DNA from: Holothuria scabra
Taxonomy: Eukaryota > Echinodermata > Holothuroidea > Aspidochirotida > Holothuriidae
Reading direction: 5' to 3'
DNA: 64,000 nucleotides
Assembly: GCA_037179385.1 (NCBI GenBank)
Contig: CM074187.1
Span: forward strand, 44,488,879 to 44,552,878
Positions 60,666-64,000 of this stretch are shown piece by piece. Position 1 is the stretch's first letter. The number at the start of each line of letters is the position of its first letter. Position numbers and translations under genes: made by a program. Below the pieces are notes generated by a model. That model worked only from the letters and a program-made list of their open reading frames with translations, made no database searches and had not been told where the DNA came from.

Positions 60666-63600
60666 ACAAGCCAGCTCACGTGACGTGTAGTATACCATGA
60701 AATACAAGCATTCACCGTCGGTAAATGACAATTCTTCAAAAGGGTTAAATATATATAAATGATTTGACTTTCCGCAACAACTACTTATTGTTTAAGTAAA
60801 GACTATACACAATCACTCTTTCCTGGTTGAAGAAATGCGTAGCATTCCAAATTTGTCTTTCAAGAGATATTATACCGAAATAAGTTTGCCAGAGAAAACA
60901 ATAGGACGGAAGTATTGAAGTGTAGTTAAAATCTGTATTTATTTAGAATTCAGATTTTAAAAGTTGGAAAACAACTATCATATATTCATTTGTCATGTTC
61001 ATAGCCTAATCAATTGGATCAATATTTGCTAACTTCGAAATAGTCGAATGACATTTATTTGTGATGTCATCTTGTGTACACTTCTAACTCACATTACCTG
61101 GTATTTTGTTTTCTTTGAAATCCAATGATCTGGAGAAATTAAGAAATATCTTGTTAAATTTCTTTCTGATTGAATTTGTTTAGTCATGTCACCCTGTAAA
61201 CGAATCCACACAGTCAAGACAGTGATGGTCTGATTTGGTCGACCACAACTGGGGTCTATTAGCTTTAATCTTTTATGTTTTACTTACCTGCACCATGGAT
61301 GGTAATTGCACATTAAAATACCTCTTGATTCCATCAGTTTCACTAACCCTGTGGGCTGTTTATTGCATGTAAATAAGAAAATTAAGACGATTTAAGTCGG
61401 ATGGACCCCATTGATGACCGACTTTATCAGCTGCTCGGGATTGTCTCCGAGAGTAAGACAGTGCTCTCACACTTCTTTGCACAAAACGATATGACCAGAA
61501 TAAAAAAAAAACAATGTAAGTAGAAATAGCAAACTTTGTTAGTACAACAATGACATCACAAATTATTTTGCAATTTTTATATTAAATGATTTAATAACTC
61601 TCATCATTGTAATCTCATTTCATGAGTGTTCTGATTAAGATGGGCGTTGGACTGTTTGGATTTGTTTTACCATTTTCACAATTTTTGAAATTTTATACTT
61701 CAGGTACACTTTAGTTCATCTTTTTTACATAAGATGAGGGGCCGATTAAGTTAGATAATTTCCATATTACATGATGGTTTTTGAAAGTTAAATGGGTATA
61801 AAACGTGGGAGGGACACAAGAAGACTCATGCAACACCCTTCCCATACTCTCAAAACTACATTGTGGAAGAGGAGTCTAAAGAAGGTGTAATTTGTGTACT
61901 CTTTTGGAAATTATGGAAATACATGGACCCAGGGCCATCTCCTCTAAGCCTTAACGGATGAAATGAAATGAGATATTACTCAAAGAATTCCATGCGCTTC
62001 AGGGAGAGTCTGCTATACCTTTTTGGTCAATACGTGCCTCCGTTGCAAACAATGATGAACATTCTGTTCTATTCCAAGTTGTTCTGTCGGTTTCCATGAT
62101 ATTTTCGTTGTTTATAGCTTCATTGAGATAATCTTTTGATTAAATTTGGACTATGTGGATACGTCATCATAGATCACCTTACTGAGATATAAAAGGAGAT
62201 ATTGATTTAACATATTGAAAGCAGTTTCGCTCGGGCTTGAGAAAAATAGTGATTAAACTGTTTTCCTTGAGAATTCAAGTTCGTGATGCCCACAGGCAAA
62301 CTCTTACAAAACAGAAAATAGAGGAAGGCGTATTGTGATTAAGGAAGTACCAGCGAAAAGACATGCTTTATGTTTGGAAAGTTGCCTCTAAAATCCTTTT
62401 CATTTCTGCATTCGTCGTATAATAGTTTAACAATGGAACTTCTTTTACCGCAGATCAGTTAAAGAAGTAGTACAAGGGGGTGATTAATGGTCTTGATATT
62501 CTACGTAAATATTGCCATTGTTGTAAAAATTGATCTTTTCATGACCTGTATAAAAGATCTTCATATGTTTACTTTCCTTGCTTAAGGGTACGTGCAAGTA
62601 TTACAAGTAATGGTCGGTGTCTCTCAAGGATTTTATCGTGGATGGGACACGCGCGTGTAATAAGTCTCTGCTGATGTTCAGGCTTGGGTCCATTAGCGTT
62701 CAAAGGTTGATTTCCATAGCTGGGTCAAAAGAGAGTGGGTTGGATGTGAGAACAGTTTGGGGCAATAACTCACCCGCTTGGAATGATCTGTCGATGTCAT
62801 TTGAAAACTCAAACGAAAAAGTGAAAAAAAAAGAGAAAAAGCTCACAACCCAAACCTCCTGAGTTTTGCTGATAGGCGAAGATTTTTTTTTTTTCATTGA
62901 GAACTAATGGGAGAACTTATAGGAGAAGTTTAGCTGGAACGAAAATCTCTCATTGGTTCTAAGATAAGAAAAAATAAATCCGGTTCCCACTCACAAAACG
63001 GAAGGGACATCGGCGTTGGTTTGAACGCACCTTAAATCAAGTGTTAGCAAACGTTGAGTTTTATTATTACGCACCATTAGGGAGTTAAGGAGGCTTAGCG
63101 GCTTTGCCAAGCCTTTTTTCAAAGCGCTCTGGAAGGGTGTAAGTATTTCCTATTCTCATTTTTATAACAACATTTATTTTTTTTTATCTTCCGGATGAGT
63201 TAAGGTCTACATCACAATCTTATTCGAGGGAGTTTTATTTTTGGTTCCATGTCATTTGTCATGTTTTATAAATAGAATGTTTGTTTTATGAATCCATACT
63301 TTTCCTTTACTGGCTTATGATAGTATCTAACAGCGGCGGGGATCATTTGGGAACTGGGGAACTGGACTGTGCGGGAGACGCAGGACGAGCTCAAAGCGCC
63401 CTCTAAAGTCGTGGTGTCAAGGAACCGGCCTGATGGGGTTCAAGGGCAACGCCCCGTGGGGATCCAAGTGGCGAAGCTTCTGGAAGCTCTTGGGATATGA
63501 CGCTAATTTGAGCATCAGAATGAACCGTATAGACATGTGCAATGACCTTTTATCCTTATGAAACATGGAAAATTGCATCTTTCCCAGTTTTTGTACATGT

Positions 63601-64000
63601 GTGTTCGTCTAACATGCACTGATCTGGTAGATGAGGGCCATGTGGAGGCTGAGGGAACGGAGGCCCGGAAGCTTACGATACGGGGATAGCTTACGGGGAT
63701 ACAATGAACCATATAGCTATGTTAAAATGGCCCTGAATTCTTATTAAACAAACATAAAAGAATCGCAATTTCTCAAGTTTTCAAGTTGTACACGCGCTTA
63801 GATTTATGATGTATTTCATTTGTATGTGAGTTGGCGCATGATGACAGGGGCTGCAAGGGCTTTGGAAGAATAATTTTATGTTCTGAAGAATGTTTGAATC
63901 TGTCAGCTTTCCTTTTTGAGATGAGAGCTCGCTTACAACACTGGGGCTTGCATCCGGGCCCTGCTTTCAATGCACGAAATGTGGTACTGGCAGTTATTTT
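60666..64000. other. 3' flank of the receptor gene; no further gene recognised
   Basis: Probable 3' UTR followed by intergenic DNA. An ATTAAA at about 61313 is a possible poly(A) signal. A foldback-related repeat lies at about 61060-61725. Two related segments of about 110 bases occur near 63500-63600 and 63695-63800 (GAACCGTATAGACATGTGCA versus GAACCATATAGCTATGTTAA), suggesting a local duplication. Short ORFs show no domains. Confidence 0.5.

Noticed and set aside
62617..62862. 81-codon ORF near the right end
   Set aside because: Low-complexity Lys-rich end, no domain, no splice signals in phase.

Overview
The window looks like AT-rich nuclear DNA from an animal, most likely a marine invertebrate deuterostome. 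The pointers are split genes with GT-AG introns, WSC-domain sulfotransferases, tRNA-derived SINEs, a Penelope-like element, CR1/Jockey-like and L1/Tx1-like LINE relics, hAT-like insertions with 8-bp target duplications, and an internal CCCTAA tract. The species cannot be named from sequence alone. No prokaryotic features, true tRNA or rRNA genes, or CRISPR arrays were seen.

Two tandem copies of one gene fill the first 29 kb. The gene encodes a WSC-domain carbohydrate-type sulfotransferase of the WSCD1/WSCD2 family. Copy 1 enters from the left already inside the gene, so only its three sulfotransferase exons are here (1557-1733, 2783-2995, 6226-6611). Copy 2 has six recognisable exons: a stem exon (16241-16378), two exons that together make one WSC domain (17294-17460 and 21492-21675), and three sulfotransferase exons (24283-24459, 25826-26038, 28635-29023). 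All junction phases agree. Introns of the two copies can be aligned over long stretches, offset by about 22-23 kb, so this is a segmental duplication. Its paralogous introns act as empty-site controls for later insertions. The signal-anchor exon of copy 2 was not found.

From 29 to 53 kb there is no convincing host gene. The region holds SINEs, a TIR element, an L1/Tx1-like LINE cut in two, two members of one hAT-like family in opposite orientation (40255-42227 and 46599-48623, the second nested inside another hAT-like element), and two LINE relics lying tail to tail (48.8-50.6 kb).

From 53.2 to 60.7 kb lies the 3' part of a second gene: a single-pass membrane receptor. It has an Ig-like exon (53.2-53.5 kb), a Ser/Thr/Pro-rich stalk plus transmembrane exon (56722-56989), a small linker exon (58527-58555) and a long cytoplasmic terminal exon (59824-60665). 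The tail carries an ITAM-spaced YxxL pair, four YxxM motifs and several YxN motifs, and ends in an ITIM-like sequence. This suggests phosphotyrosine signalling and is the most interesting host feature here. Its upstream exons and signal peptide were not identified.

The last 3.3 kb hold 3' flanking DNA with a foldback-type repeat and GC-richer repeats but no recognised gene.
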